Below are positions 12,039 through 24,178 of a stretch of 64,000 nucleotides of DNA, one piece after another. The translations under genes and the position numbers were made by a program. Numbering within the stretch: position 1 is the first letter of the stretch; every line of letters starts with the position of its first letter. The notes beneath the pieces are model-generated. The model was given only the letters and a program-made list of their open reading frames with translations, was not told where the DNA came from and made no database searches. The DNA is from Daucus carota subsp. sativus. Its lineage: Eukaryota > Streptophyta > Magnoliopsida > Apiales > Apiaceae. The DNA lies in contig NC_030389.2 of the NCBI RefSeq assembly GCF_001625215.2, positions 9,320,432 to 9,384,431 on the forward strand, written 5' to 3'.

Positions 12039-12615
12039 GGGTTAATTATCAAATTGGTCACTGAGGTGGGCTTAATGTATCAAATTGGTCACTGAACTCA
12101 ATACGGTATCAAGATGGTCACTAAAGTCACCATAAATATCAAACAAGTACATTGAAATATGAGTTCAAATAGTAAAAATATTATTTATAAAGTTTTGCAT
12201 ATTATTTTTAAATGTTACCACATTATTTTTAAATGTTACCACAACCTACTAAAAGGTTATGACTTCTAGTATGTAAAATAATATATTTATATTTTATCAA
12301 GTTTATTTATTATTTATATTTTATTATATAGTTATTTTTTTGTTTTAATTAAAAATAAATAATAAATAAACTTGATAAAATCTAAATATATTATCATAAA
12401 TATTAGAAGTCATAACCTTTTACTTAGTTTTGGTAACATTCAAAAATAATGTGTAAAACTTTATAAATAATATTTTTACTGTTTGAACTTATATTTCAAG
12501 GTATCTGTTTGATATTTATGGCTACTTCAGTAACCATCTTGATACCGTTTTGAGTTCAGTGACCAATTTGATACATTAAATCTAGTTCAATGATCATCAA
12601 CTAGATAATTAACCC
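12039..12615. mobile_element. Mutator-like fold-back MITE (577 bp hairpin)
   Basis: The ends are GGGTTAATTATC and GATAATTAACCC. Flanking 9-bp repeats TATTCAAAT and TATTCAAAC (one mismatch) fit a Mutator-type target duplication. The two arms are complementary over nearly their whole length (for example GGTATCAAGATGGT against ACCATCTTGATACC and CTTGATAAAAT-type sequences near the centre), so it can fold into one long hairpin. It has no coding content. Confidence 0.85.
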
Positions 12616-12624
12616 TATTCAAAC

Positions 12625-13912
12625 TGTGAGTGCTAGAATCCAGATTGCGAGTGTGGTTGTCATACATAGTACAGGAGATTCTTTCAAAGGTAGGGCTCAG
12701 TACTTCATAATTCACTTTTGACTTTATAAAAATAATTGGTTTACAACTTTACATAGCTACTACCATAGGACTCGTGTTCTTTTAAACCTAAAACAGCTTA
12801 AACTCATTTTCATTACAATTTGGCATGTCCTTTGCCCCACTTTTTACCGTGGAATATTTTGCACACGATGCTTATGGTGTTTTTCGATGATAAAATGCTT
12901 TGCACTCGTCACTCTCAGCCCGAAAATAATTCAGCGGGAGTTGAAAAAAAAAATACACTATTTTTTTGAGGTTAGAGGGCTCTAACATCTCTTAGCGCTC
13001 TCTAGTTCCACCTTTACCTGCGAAAATTAGTACTCGTGTTTTTGGAGAGATGGTATACTATTAGTCTATTAGAACTAGTCATTCCGAGACCTACTACTAT
13101 TTAAAATCAAAAATCAGTTTTTAATGTAAAACTATAACAAAGTTACGTATATTTTGACACAATCATTTCAGTATTCTAAAGCATCTTTGCTTTTCTTTTT
13201 ATACAAACCTTACAAGCGTTAACCGGCGTAAATAAACATAGCCGTTGGTTAAAAAGTTCGATCTCCCTTTGTTTAATTAGCCTGGTTCTAATTCTTTTAT
13301 TAAGACCCAATTCTGAGGATAAAAATCCGTTCGATTCCTAAACGAAACTGAGCCATATTTTTTATATGTTTCAAAGTCGGCTCATTTAGTTCGGAATTGG
13401 TTCGAGTTTAGTTTGTACTCGCCTAACTCGACTCAGTTTGACTAAAATTTATATATTTTTAGAATTTTTAAATTTTATGTATAATTCAAATATTTAATAT
13501 AAAAATTTGAGACTATAATAATTAAAAAGTTATGATATATTATTATTATTCAAATAACTGGAAAAAAAAATTCAATTTTTAATCTAATATACTAAAATTA
13601 TATAAATAACAAAGTTACTATTTTAATATTAAACCAACCAGTGAATTTTGAGTAAAAAATGGTGATGATCCAAATTTAGATCACCTTTTTTAAAAAAGAA
13701 ATTTGAAATACTTTATTTCGAATTTGGATATTTCAATCAGTAACGATTTCAGAAGGGAATACACCCTTAGCCAATGGTTGACTACATGAGTACATGTAAG
13801 ATGGTTGAAAAGGTCATGTAAACAGAAGCATGAGCAATGTGGGACATAAATAGTTTTTATAGGAAAAATGTATCGATATACAAATTGTCAACAAGCGTAA
13901 GCTATTAATAAT
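12625..13912. other. Intergenic, upstream of TPS1, no gene seen
   Basis: AT-rich DNA. Around 13230-13460 there are degenerate GTTCG/CTCGA motifs like the ends of the hAT-type element at 7694, possibly an older relative. Nothing coding is supportable. Confidence 0.5.
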
Positions 13913-13914
13913 TA

Positions 13915-14226
13915 CTCCCTCGGTCCCGATGAATTATATACATTGGGATCGGACGCGGAGACCATGGAAAAGTGTAAGAAATGAGTAAATTTAGATGTAA
14001 AGTGGGTAAAGTCGTGGGACCAACATATTTTTTAATAATAGATTTGAGATGGTGGAGTAAAGTAGTGGGTGTAATAGTGTTTTATTATTATATAATGGAG
14101 ATAGTGGGAGAAAGTAGTGGGTGTAGTAGTGTTTTGTATTATGAGAAGTTGTTATTTTGGGAATGTATAGAAATAATAGGACATCTCAAAAAAGAAACTG
14201 TATACAATTGATTGGAACGGAGGGAG
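13915..14226. mobile_element. Stowaway MITE upstream of TPS1
   Basis: TA target duplication on both sides. The ends are CTCCCTCGGTCCCGATGAAT and the complementary ...GGAACGGAGGGAG. Internal repeats of a GTGGGxGxAGTAG type; no transposase. It lies about 170 bp before the TPS1 start, so it could contribute promoter sequence (inference). Confidence 0.85.
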
Positions 14227-14399
14227 TATGACATAATGTACTAGAGGACTAATCCCATGCTAAAAAAACACAAATGTCAACAAGTGTAAGCTATCGGAAA
14301 ACACTATAAGAAAAGATATAAGGTTCCCAGAACATCACATTTGCAAATAATTATCTATGTTTGGTTTTAAAAGAAGTAAGATAGATATATCAGCAGATC

Positions 14400-17300
14400 A
14401 TGGCTATGTATGTTAATTCTACTTCTGGTCCACCAAATGTCTCAAGTACTGCAGTTACTCGGAGTTCGGCAAATTATCATCCCAGCATCTGGGGAGACAG
14501 ATTCCTCCCATACTGTAACTCGTCGCTCCTGGTACGTTAGTCGTTACTGTCTCAATTGTTCACATCGAGGGACCGGGGCTCCGCACGCCTTTTATAAATA
14601 TAAATTATATAATTACTCTTTCTGTCCTATCCATATCTGTCCCAACCATTTCTTTACGGTTTCCTTTTTGTGAATGGGTCATCCAATTTTTTACAATCCA
14701 AAACTTACCAAAACTAATAGTGAATGGGTTACACCACTTCCCCACTTTTTTTCACTTTTGACACTACTTTTATTCCGCTGTCTCGTTTTTATACATTAAA
14801 AATCAACGAGTCCCACCATTTCACCCCTTTTCTCTCTCTTTTCTACTACTTTATACATATTGGCTTAATGACCTTTTAGCCCTTGTAGTTTGGGTGAAAG
14901 TTCCGATGCGGCCTCAAAGTTTAAAAACGTACCTTTCGACCCCCAAAGTATCTTTGTCGTGCCTTTTAGCCCTTATGTCGTATACCGGTATATAACGGGG
15001 TGGACAAAGTTGACATTTCACACGTGAGGGTTAAAAGGGGCATTAAACATTAAGGGTTAAAAAGAACCTCTAATGTATTTTAATGTATTCTTTAGGGGTT
15101 AAAAGGAACCAGATGTATACTTTAAGGGTTAAAAGGTATGCCCAAACTTTACCCCGAATATGAATTGTCAAGTTTATCCCCCGATTTATACCGGTATATT
15201 TAAAAAGGGCTAAAAGGTACGACAAAGATACTTTGAGGGTCAAAAGGTACGTTTTTAAACTTCGAGGCCGCATCGGAACTTCCACTCATACTTCGAGGGC
15301 TAAAAGGTCATTAAGCCATACATATTTCTTAACCTCCGTGCCTAAATCATACGTAAACAATTGGTTGGGACGGAGGGAGTATATATGTGTGTGTGCATGC
15401 ATTAATTAATATACGTGTAATTTGTATTAACAAACTCATGCAACCAGAAAACTGAAGTTGATAACGCAGAGGAGAAACACCTTCAAGTGCTGAAAGAAGA
15501 GGCCAAGCAGATGCTAGTTGCAGGGGACACACCTCAGTGCAAAATAATAAGCTTCATCGATGATATTCAACGACTGGGTCTGGCCTACCATTTTGAAGCT
15601 GAGTTAGATGCAATATTACAGCACTTGAAGGATAGCTTTCTTCAACTTTACTGCAGCAAAGATGATGTTGATTTGCATGATGCTGCTCTATGTTTTCGGC
15701 TGCTTAGACAGCAAGGACATGTGGTTTCTTCAGGTAGCTTGATTGTTATCAATCCGACCTCGTGTCAAACGTACATACTAACATATCTTAGGGTATTTCC
15801 ACGCATGCAGATGTATTCTACAAGTTCAAGGACAACAACGGGAAGTTCAAGGAGAGCTTGGCTAAGGATGTTAGAGGAATGCTAAGCTTGTATGAAGCAG
15901 CACATCTCATGGTGCATGGAGAAACTATACTAGAAGAAGCTCTTGAATTCACCACCTCTCACCTTAATCTATATCTGAATTTAAACCTCAACGATCCATT
16001 AGCAGGCCTTGTGGGTCGTGCACTCAAGTATCCCCTCCGTAGAAGTTTAAATAGGCTTGTAGCAAGGCATTACATTTCCGTCTACCACAAATTATCTTGG
16101 CATAATCAAGTGCTGTTAGATCTGGCTAAACGTGATTTTAATCGAGTACAGGCATTGCATCAGAGTGAGCTCGGTCCTATTACAAGGTATATCCATATCC
16201 ATAAATGATGCGCGAGTCTTGAGCATGTAAAGCTTTCTTAATTCATTTGTATTGAATGAAACAACTTTAATTTCAGGTGGTGGAAAGATCTAGATTTTGC
16301 AAATAAACTTTCTTTCGCAAGGGATAGAGTGGTGGAATGTTACTTTTGGATATCAGGCGTGTACTTCGAGCCCCGGTATACGGAGGCCCGAGTATTCCTA
16401 ACCAAAGTGATTTCCTTAACATCCATTGTTGATGACATATATGATATCTATGGCACTATCGAAGAACTCCAGCAGTTCACTGATGCAATTGAAAAGTAAG
16501 TGCAAATTTGAGTGGCCTATCAGATAGAAAAAGCAATATATTATTTTTAAGAAAAATGCTTGGTGTACAGAATTGTGTACAAAATTTTGTACATGATGAC
16601 ATGTGGTGGGTTTTAATTAGAATGGACCTCTCTATTCACATCAACAACCCCAATTAAAACATTCCAAATCAATTGCCATGTCATTATGTACAAATTTTCT
16701 GTACACAATTCTGTACACCTAGTACTACTCTATTCTTAATATCTGATAACTATTGTTAAATGTTTTGCATTAGATGGGATATCAGTACCATAGATCAGCT
16801 GCCAGAGTACATCACCCTTTGTTATCGTCCTCTGCTGGAAGTTTTTTATGAAGCTGAAGAAGAGATAGAAAAGGCAGGAAGGCCATCCTACGGATTTCGT
16901 TATGCAAAGGATGCTGTAAGAGTCCTAAATATAAAGCAAGTACCAAGTGCCCTTTTAAACTTCTGTCCTTTCTAATACATGCTACTTCATTTTTAGTTTA
17001 AAAGGTTATCAAGAGGCTATTTCGACGAAGCAAAATGGTGTAAAGTAGAGTACTTTCCAGAATTTGAAGAGTATATGAGTGTTGCACTCATATCTGGGGC
17101 GTACAAAATGTTATCGGTCACAAGCTTCGTGCTGATGGGTGATGTGGCAACCAGAGAAGCATATGAATGGATTTCTAAAGATCCGCTGATTGTCAAAGCT
17201 TCATCTGTGATTTGCAGACTCAGTGACGACATAGTAGGACATGAGGTCAGACATAGAAACTTTAGGTTGCAGCCGTTATTAATTAAGTAAAATGTTCTGA

Positions 17301-18087
17301 TTAAATTGACTATGGGCCGTTTGTGTTAGCTTAAAAGAAGTGACTTCTTACTTAGAGTAAAAAAGTGGAATATAAATGAGAAGTAAATTAATAATTATAA
17401 GTTATCAGAGTATTTGGAAAAAAAAACAGAAGTTGTAAAGAAAAACTAGCATTTTCTACTTCCTACTTCTTTCTCGTGACTTCTTAAAAGTACTTCTTAC
17501 TTTTTTACACAAACGGGTCAAGAAAAACGAAAGTAAAAAGTTGCTCCTACTACCGTTGCCCGGACAGGGGCTATAACTCTATGGACACCTCATACAGTAC
17601 AATAATCACACCAACCAAAATATTTCAATTGACAGAAGAATTTTTGGTACCTAATTTGGGTTCGTTAGCATTAAATCCTAGGTGAAAGAGAAATCATTTT
17701 GCCTGCGCAAACCAAAAAAAGAAAGAAGAAAAATTTGTTTTGATACACCCAACTTCTAATTTATCGTCTACATACTGACAGTTTGAATTGCAGTTTGAGT
17801 TGCAGAGACCACATATACCGACAGCTGTGGAGTGTTTTATGAAACAATACAGCGTTTCAAAAGAAATAACTTACGGTGCACTGCAGAAGCGCATTACAAA
17901 TGCGTGGAAGGATATGAATCAGGAATGCCTCAATCCAACAGCAGCTGCAATGCCGTTGCTAATGAGAGTTTTCAATTTGGCACGAGTCATAAATCTTCTT
18001 TATGACGGGGATGACGGATACACACATTCCTCGGCTCGGACAAAAGAGATGATCACCTCCGTCCTGTTGGACCCTTTTCCTATATAA
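14400..18087 (+). CDS. TPS-a sesquiterpene synthase (germacrene-synthase-like), TPS1
   Basis: Seven exons: 14400-14531, 15448-15733, 15811-16186, 16277-16495, 16774-16915, 16997-17245, 17794-18087, all with GT/AG borders and matching phases, giving 565 residues. Seven exons and this length are standard for angiosperm TPS-a/b genes. Residues seen: [11 protein letters not shown] near 21-31 (TPS-a form of RRX8W), no plastid transit peptide, RWWK at 265, ARDRVVE at about 279, DDIYD at 317-321, and the second metal motif DDIVGHEFE at 462-470 (Gly where Ser/Thr is usual). The family ionises farnesyl diphosphate with Mg2+ in the cytosol to make cyclic sesquiterpenes; the product cannot be read from sequence. 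All frames are open, so it is probably functional. A truncated paralogue lies at 41.0-43.5 kb. Confidence 0.92.
14616..15379. mobile_element. Stowaway MITE in TPS1 intron 1, split by a Mutator-like MITE
   Basis: TA on both sides. Left end CTCTTTCTGTCCTATCC, right end GGTTGGGACGGAGGGAG. The element is only about 300 bp without the 456-bp insertion at 14862. The right end is only about 70 bp from the exon 2 acceptor. Confidence 0.8.
14862..15317. mobile_element. Mutator-like MITE family A, copy 1
   Basis: 456 bp with ends GGCTTAATGACCTTTTAGCC and the near-complement AAAAGGTCATTAAGCC. A perfect 9-bp target duplication, ATACATATT, is at 14853-14861 and 15318-15326. The arms are largely complementary (TTCGACCC..AAAGTATCTTTGTCGT against ACGACAAAGATACTTT). 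Further copies are at 23052, 38886 (partial) and 42590. The 71-codon open frame that recurs in the copies is a by-product of the conserved arms, not a gene. Confidence 0.9.
16559..16722. mobile_element. Short MITE in TPS1 intron 4
   Basis: About 165 bp with ~45-bp inverted ends: GGTGTACAGAATTGTGTACA at the left and TGTACACAATTCTGTACACC at the right, both continuing into a matching GACATG block. The target duplication is not clear, so the superfamily is left open. Confidence 0.7.
17314..17519. mobile_element. hAT-like MITE in TPS1 intron 6
   Basis: It starts GGGCCGTTTGTGTTAGC and ends ACACAAACGGGTC, with complementary AAGAAGTGACTTCTTAC-type arms. The same family, with GGGGCCATTTGGG and CCAAACAGGCACC ends, lies in the intron of the truncated TPS2 at 41737-41973. 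It has no coding content. Confidence 0.65.
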
Positions 18088-18634
18088 TGCTTAAGCGCTT
18101 TCCAGTGTGTTCTTATGGCTTGTTAATCAGTACTGTTGTTTGATAAATGAACTCTATCAGGTGAGATCTCGTCGTAGAAATGAACAATAATGTAAGGGTT
18201 GCTTCAGGTAAGAATTTTCAGTGTCATGACTGGTTTGTTTGTGTAAGATAACTTTTATTAATATAAGAGTGTGCAACTACTTTATTATGATCTAAACTGT
18301 GTAACAAATTCTCGGTGAGTCTGGACAACGAACAAGGTGTTGCATGTTTTATAATCCATATATAAGTAGAGCAGCTGTATACTATTAACAACTGTTAATG
18401 GAGGAATTTGGTGATAACAAATTCAGAGGTTGCTGAATACTCCAAATATAAAAATAGGAGTTTTGGGTTTTTGGTTGTTTAAAGCTAGACTTGAGAGATG
18501 TCTCGACTTGTTAGATGTGTGGGATCCTTTTCGAAGATGCATGCTTGCCTACCCTATTTATAAAGTCATCAAGCCAATGCAGTTATGCTCCATGATTGTT
18601 TAGAGATATATTTGGAATTAGTGGATTTTATCTT

Positions 18635-19516
18635 GGGAAAACTAATTCTAACATCCCAGAACTATTGACACTTTTTTTTCTAGGTCCTTGAATTATAAAT
18701 AAAAATGGATAAGTGATTGAACTTTCGAATTATTCCTGTCGCAGTCCTTCTGTTAAATTTTAGTAAACGTCAGTTATATTTTGCTGATGTGGCAAGTTAA
18801 AAAATAAATCAAAAATATCTCTTTTCAGTGTAAGCAACATACTTGGACGACACATGTAAAATAATAAATTAGGATTTCTTGATAAACTAGGCTTCTTGGT
18901 ATAAGATTGGGGCTTTTATAATTACGGTGTCGGATTGTTCAATTGGATTGGAAGTTGTTGGTAAATGGGTCAGGGGAAAGGATTGGAGGCTTTAATTAAG
19001 CCAAGGGGCTGTCGGAGCACCGCCAGGCGACGCTCGTGGCCGACGACTTACGGTGGCAACCAGAGAGGATTAAGAGCGGATGAAGCGAATTGAGTTGTAG
19101 ATAGGTTGTCGTATTGGAGGTATGATAGTATGTATATGTATGTAGTTGGGTGAGTACGAAGGGAGGTGGCGACGTTACCGCCACCAGTTGTGCACGAAGG
19201 TAGATGATGAGGGGAGGGGGGATGGTGAAAAACAGGGGTTGGAGTGTGCTTTCATACATGAGCCTCTTATTTGAGTGTTGTGGGTGTTTTATGGTAGAGT
19301 GGGTCACGAGAGAGAAAGAAAAGGAGTGATATAGAGAAAGGGAAGGAAGGAGACTGGCAGAGAAGGTGGACGACGATGAAGAATCGCCGGAATTTTGCCA
19401 CATCATCAACATGCAACGGATGTTAACAAAAATTTAACGGAAGGACTATGATAGGAAAAGTTCAATTACTTATTCATTTTTATTTATAGTTCAGGGACGT
19501 TAGAATTAATTTTCCC
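18635..19516. mobile_element. Mutator-like element, family C (882 bp)
   Basis: The TIRs run GGGAAAACTAATTCTAAC at the left and GTTAGAATTAATTTTCCC at the right and continue for about 140 bp (AATAAAAATGGATAAGT against its complement). A 9-bp target duplication TTTTATCTT/TTTTATGTT (one mismatch) flanks it. The centre (18900-19400) is GC-richer and holds an open frame of 138 codons on the minus strand with no recognisable domain; I do not call it a gene. Confidence 0.8.
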
Positions 19517-19889
19517 TTTTATGTTTTAATCATATATATTCGCGTTAAGATATTTTCCGGATTTGAAGGATATAGTTGTCTATAATTATTTAGAGATTAT
19601 CCTCATTTAACATAGAGGAAATAATTAATTTGGGACTAAGAGTCTAAGATAAATTAATAATAGATTATTATTACGAAATTTGGGAGATTATTGAGCCTGA
19701 CGAAAATAAGCAATAACAACAACACACAATTCTTCAGTGCAGCTTGATGGAGCGGAGAACTAAGCATTCTGAATCTTTCTAATTTCCTGATTCATAGAAT
19801 ACACTAGAAGTGGAAGATTAGTAAAAATATGTAGAATATGTCGTATATTGCATGTGAGGATGAAAGTAAGAAATAGTGTTTTTTTTCTT

Positions 19890-20359
19890 TGCATGTACAA
19901 AAAGTGGATGCCCAGAGTACTCACAGACTCACAGTGTCACTGAACCACTTAGCTGTTCTTTAGAATTTCTCAGTTTGGAGCTTGTATTCACTTGCATTTG
20001 ATAACTAAAGTTGACGAGCCTGTTGAATCTGAAATAAAAAAACTCAAAAAGAGCACAAAATTGACATAAATTGTGAGACCCTTAATCATGTTTCTCTGTT
20101 TGGAGATTGAATTTTAACTCACTTCTGCCCTGTAAATAATAATTGTTATTGGTGGTTGATAAATAGTAAGCAGGTAAATGGAGGTGAGGGTGACAATCAA
20201 ACTCTAGACTTTCTAGCACTCTAAGTGGCTTTCACGGCTCGAACACTAGTTGGTTGCCTAAAAAATATCAATATTCACCGGGAAGTCTATCTTGCCTAAT
20301 TATAATCTTTCTGAAGCGGCGACTTGGGAAGGGGCTTGTTTTTTTTTTGATTACGTAAA
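19890..20359. repeat. Germin-flank duplication, left half
   Basis: Matches 10140-10630. It continues at 23631 after the CACTA element; the join reads GTAAAATATGAT, as in the uninterrupted copies at about 10625 and 45855. Confidence 0.8.
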
Positions 20360-23300
20360 CACTACAAGATCAACCGGGTATTTTTGACCGCCTGAATTTT
20401 GACCGAACGCAGTTACATTTAAGGTCAAACTCGCATGCCACCAAGTCAAGGCTAAAATTGACCGATTAATTTTGACTCTTTACATATTTGACCGTTTTCG
20501 GTCAAATTTAGTTTTCGGTCAAATTTATCCGGTCAATTTTAAATGGCGGGCCCCGCAAAAAATGGAGGGAAAGTTTTGACCGGCTCCGGTCAAATAAATA
20601 ATTTTGACTGGATTCGGCCAATACCTACTGCCCATTCAGGCCGCTTTCTCTTTCTCTCTTCAATTCTCCCTTTTCCACCATTCCTCTTCTTTCATGCCAT
20701 CACATATATCATATTCTTATCAAATCATTAAGATCATCAAGTAAGTATCACATTCTAATATTTAAATTTTACTAGTTTTTCCTTTGAATAATATAAATTC
20801 AATACCAAATTATGATTACTATATAGGTTAAATTGTGTTCCTTAAATTTGTTAAATTAGTGTAGAGTGTTGTTTGTGAAATTGGTATAAATGTTTGATGT
20901 TATTCATGTATGATGAAATTAGTATAGATTTGTGTATTAGTATACATTTTAGGTATGAGTTAATTAGAATTTTGTGATTTTATTATATTTGCATTTAAAT
21001 TGAATTGTGTGTATATTTTGTAGATGACATCCGAGTTGAAACAATAAGTTGAAACAAGGATTACACAAGATTGTCATATTTCAAGAACAAGCATTATTGT
21101 AGTAATAATGGCTTCAATGAGTTACTTTGATCTTGATTAGGCCATACTTGCACAGTAGACCGTAGTCCCTCTGCTCTTTACGGTGTGCTTATACTGAATA
21201 TGTTTGATTTTGTTTTGAAACTCAGTTTGGTTAAGTCACTTACAGTGCAAAATCAACAAGATAGTCCCTCTGGTTAAGTCACATTCATGGATTTAGCTCA
21301 AACTACAATAGGAGCTCTTAAGAATTTCCCGCATTTAGATACTAGTTTCATTGGGGGAAATACAGCTGGTCTAGATTTCTACTTAGTTTTCTGCATTTCC
21401 TGCATTTTGTCGTCGTTCATAGTTTTCTACATAGTTTTCTTGTATTTAAGTTGCTATTTTTGATATCACTGTTTTCAGTGTTTGCTACATGATGTCTTGA
21501 AGTTTGATGAAGTTAAAAGTAAAATAGTAATTAAGAAACTCATTTTGTCTTAGATTTCACATTAATTTAAATATGTTTGTTTAACATATTTTTTGTTATT
21601 GAAATATGTAGAACATACATGCAAAATGAAAGATAATATTGTTGCATCAAATGAGAAGATCAAGACAGACCATAAATATTATTGATGATTAATTATGCAT
21701 CACTTTAATATTCTTGTTTGAAGCCTGAGAAAACTATTATTTAAACTAACTTCCAGTATAAGGACTATTTTTAAGTATGTTTTATTAAGGCTAGAAAATT
21801 ATAGCACTAGGTGGAGTGCAGACTTAATTTCACAAATAATATGGTTGTCTGTACTCTGTGTTCCCAATTCTATCATAATTGCAGTCTTTTTAGTTAAAGA
21901 TAATTGCCTAGTTAATTAGCTCAGTAAGAACTTTAAGCTTATATTTGTACCGCGCATAACTGCTTGGTGGTGGTTATATATTACAGCAGGACAACAGAGA
22001 ATCACAAAGAAACAAAACGGGGTTCCTTATTATCATTTATGTGAAGATTTAATCTTTTGTTTTTCTTGTATTTGCAATGAAAATTTATTTTTAAAATGAC
22101 ATTTCTCTGTGTATGAAGAAAATATAATTTATTCAATTGCGTGCAGGGTACTAGTATTGAAAAATCTCCAATGGATCGCGACATCTTAGGGAAACCATGA
22201 TGATGAAGACATAGACAAAGAAGCAGATCAAGTTCCCTCGTAATTGATGCAAGGTTTATGAGGGACTAACTCATATTTTGAGGCTAACTTTTTGAAACTC
22301 ACATAGAGTTTTAAGACTCAAATGCACAAGTGGATGTATGCATATAATGTTGTAAGTTGTTAGCCTAACCTTGGTGATAGAATTTCTAACTGGTGTAGGA
22401 ATTAATTTTGCAGCGTAAAACTTATCCTATCAGTTATGAATGTTATGAATGGTATCAGTAGTTATGAATGGTATCAGTTATGAATGGTGCACAATCAAGT
22501 TTGTTTACAATGTTTATCTAATTTAAGTTTACATTAAATTGCAAAGTATAATATAGTTAGTTTGAGTTATTGTGATTGGATTGGATTGAGTTATTTTGAT
22601 TTGGTTACAGGTGAGATAGTAGTATATATAGCAAGATCATGGCGTTTTTTTTTTTGGGTAATATTATTGATAAATTTGGTTGTTTTCGGTCGAATTAAAC
22701 TTATTATATTTGAACGAATAACGTCAAATTTATAAATTTGACTACCCAACATCAGTCAAGTTTATAAATTTGACTACAATTTTTTAGTCAAAAATATAAA
22801 ATTGACTAACTGAAATAAGTGGACAAATTTATAAATATGACTGGACACAAGCAGTCAAAAAAATAAATTTGACCGATCTGGTCAAATTAAACTAAAAATA
22901 GGTGGGAAATTTGAATTTTCATGAAAATTTGAACATTGAAAGCAATAGTCAAAACTGACCGAAAACGGTCGAATTTGGCGGTCAATTTTAAATGGTCAAA
23001 ACTAACCGGTCAATTTTAATTATTTTGACCGGAAATGGCTAAAATCCACTAGGCTTAATGACCTTTTAGCCCTCAAAGTATGGGTGGAAGTTCTGATGCG
23101 GCCTCGAAGTTTGAAAACGTACCTTTCGACCCTCAAAGTATCTTTGTCGTACCTTTTAGTCCTTTTTAAAAATACCGGTATAAATCGGGGGATAAACTTG
23201 ACAATTCATATTCGGGATAAAATTTGGGCGTACCTTTTAACCCTTAAAGTTTACATCTCGTTCCTTTTAACCCCTAAACAATATAATAAAATACATTAGA

Positions 23301-23630
23301 GGTTCTTTTAACCCTTAATGTTTAATGCTCCTTTTAACCCTCACGTGTGAAATGTCAATTTTGTCCACCCCGTTATATACCGGTATACGCCATAAGGGCT
23401 AAAAAGTACGACAAAGATATTTTGAGGGTCGAAAGGTACGTTTTTAAACTTCGAGGCCGCATCGGAACTTCCACCCAAACTTCAAGGGCTAAAAAGTCAT
23501 TAAGCCAATCCACTAAGTTATGACTGACCGCCGATTCCGGTCAAAATTAACTAAATTTAACCGAACGCGGTCAATTTTAACTAAATTTGACCGGAAAAGT
23601 CAGTCAAATTTACCCATTTTTCTTGTAGCG
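20360..23630. mobile_element. Non-autonomous CACTA (En/Spm) element, copy 1
   Basis: 3,271 bp with ends CACTACAAGA and TCTTGTAGCG (one terminal mismatch) and a 3-bp target duplication AAA (20357-20359, 23631-23633). The subterminal 300 bases at each side are full of TTTGACCG/CGGTCAAA repeats in both orientations. An unoccupied paralogous site is visible at about 10625 and 45855. The interior shares 20730-21030 with the other copy (31538-35179, inverted) but is then replaced by unrelated DNA, including a segment repeated at 1-242. A Mutator-like MITE (23052-23506) is nested in it. No transposase frame remains. Confidence 0.92.
23052..23506. mobile_element. Mutator-like MITE family A, copy 2 (nested in CACTA copy 1)
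   Basis: 455 bp with the family A ends and a perfect 9-bp target duplication AATCCACTA (23043-23051, 23507-23515). It sits in the right subterminal repeats of the CACTA element, so it arrived later. Confidence 0.92.
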
Positions 23631-24178
23631 AAAATATGATTCATGGCATTTAAAAGTCTTCAGATATCTATGTTACTTCTAATTTTTCTCTTTGTGTTGA
23701 ATGAGATTTACAGAGGAATTATCTTAAAACTTAGCAATGGTAAAAGAATATAAGTAAATTAGTGCTCCTTGTATGCACATCGATGAATCAAGCATCAGTT
23801 CTATCCTTCTATAATATACTACTTTTGAAGTTTGTATTCACTTGTGATAATAAGTTCGATAGCGTGTGTGTAATGTGTATTACAGGCTGATAGACCTGTA
23901 TACACAGGTCTGCACATTATAGAAAAAAGATTATGAAAATACTGTTGACTAGAAATTAATGTTTGAACCAAGATTCTTTCTCAAGTTCTTCACTTGTTAA
24001 AAATCTCTATCATCTTTTCATGTAGCATGTGATTATTTGATTTTGGGTTCTGGAGTTTTGGCAACACCCTGAATTAAGTTAGGAGAGGAATATTAGTGTT
24101 TTTGTCCAGTCTTATTGAACCCTGGCAAGTAGCAACTCTCTTTTATGATGACTTGGCCAAATAGATTTCATAGTTAAT

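Noticed and set aside
15070-15285. Recurring 71-codon open frames at 15070-15285, 23084-23299 and 42618-42836 with similar peptides
   Set aside because: They lie inside the family A MITE and result from conserved complementary arms; there is no start context, domain or expression clue.
18996-19412. 138-codon minus-strand frame in the family C Mutator-like element
   Set aside because: Ser/Pro/Leu-rich, low complexity, no domain, and inside a transposon; GC-richer sequence alone explains the open frame.
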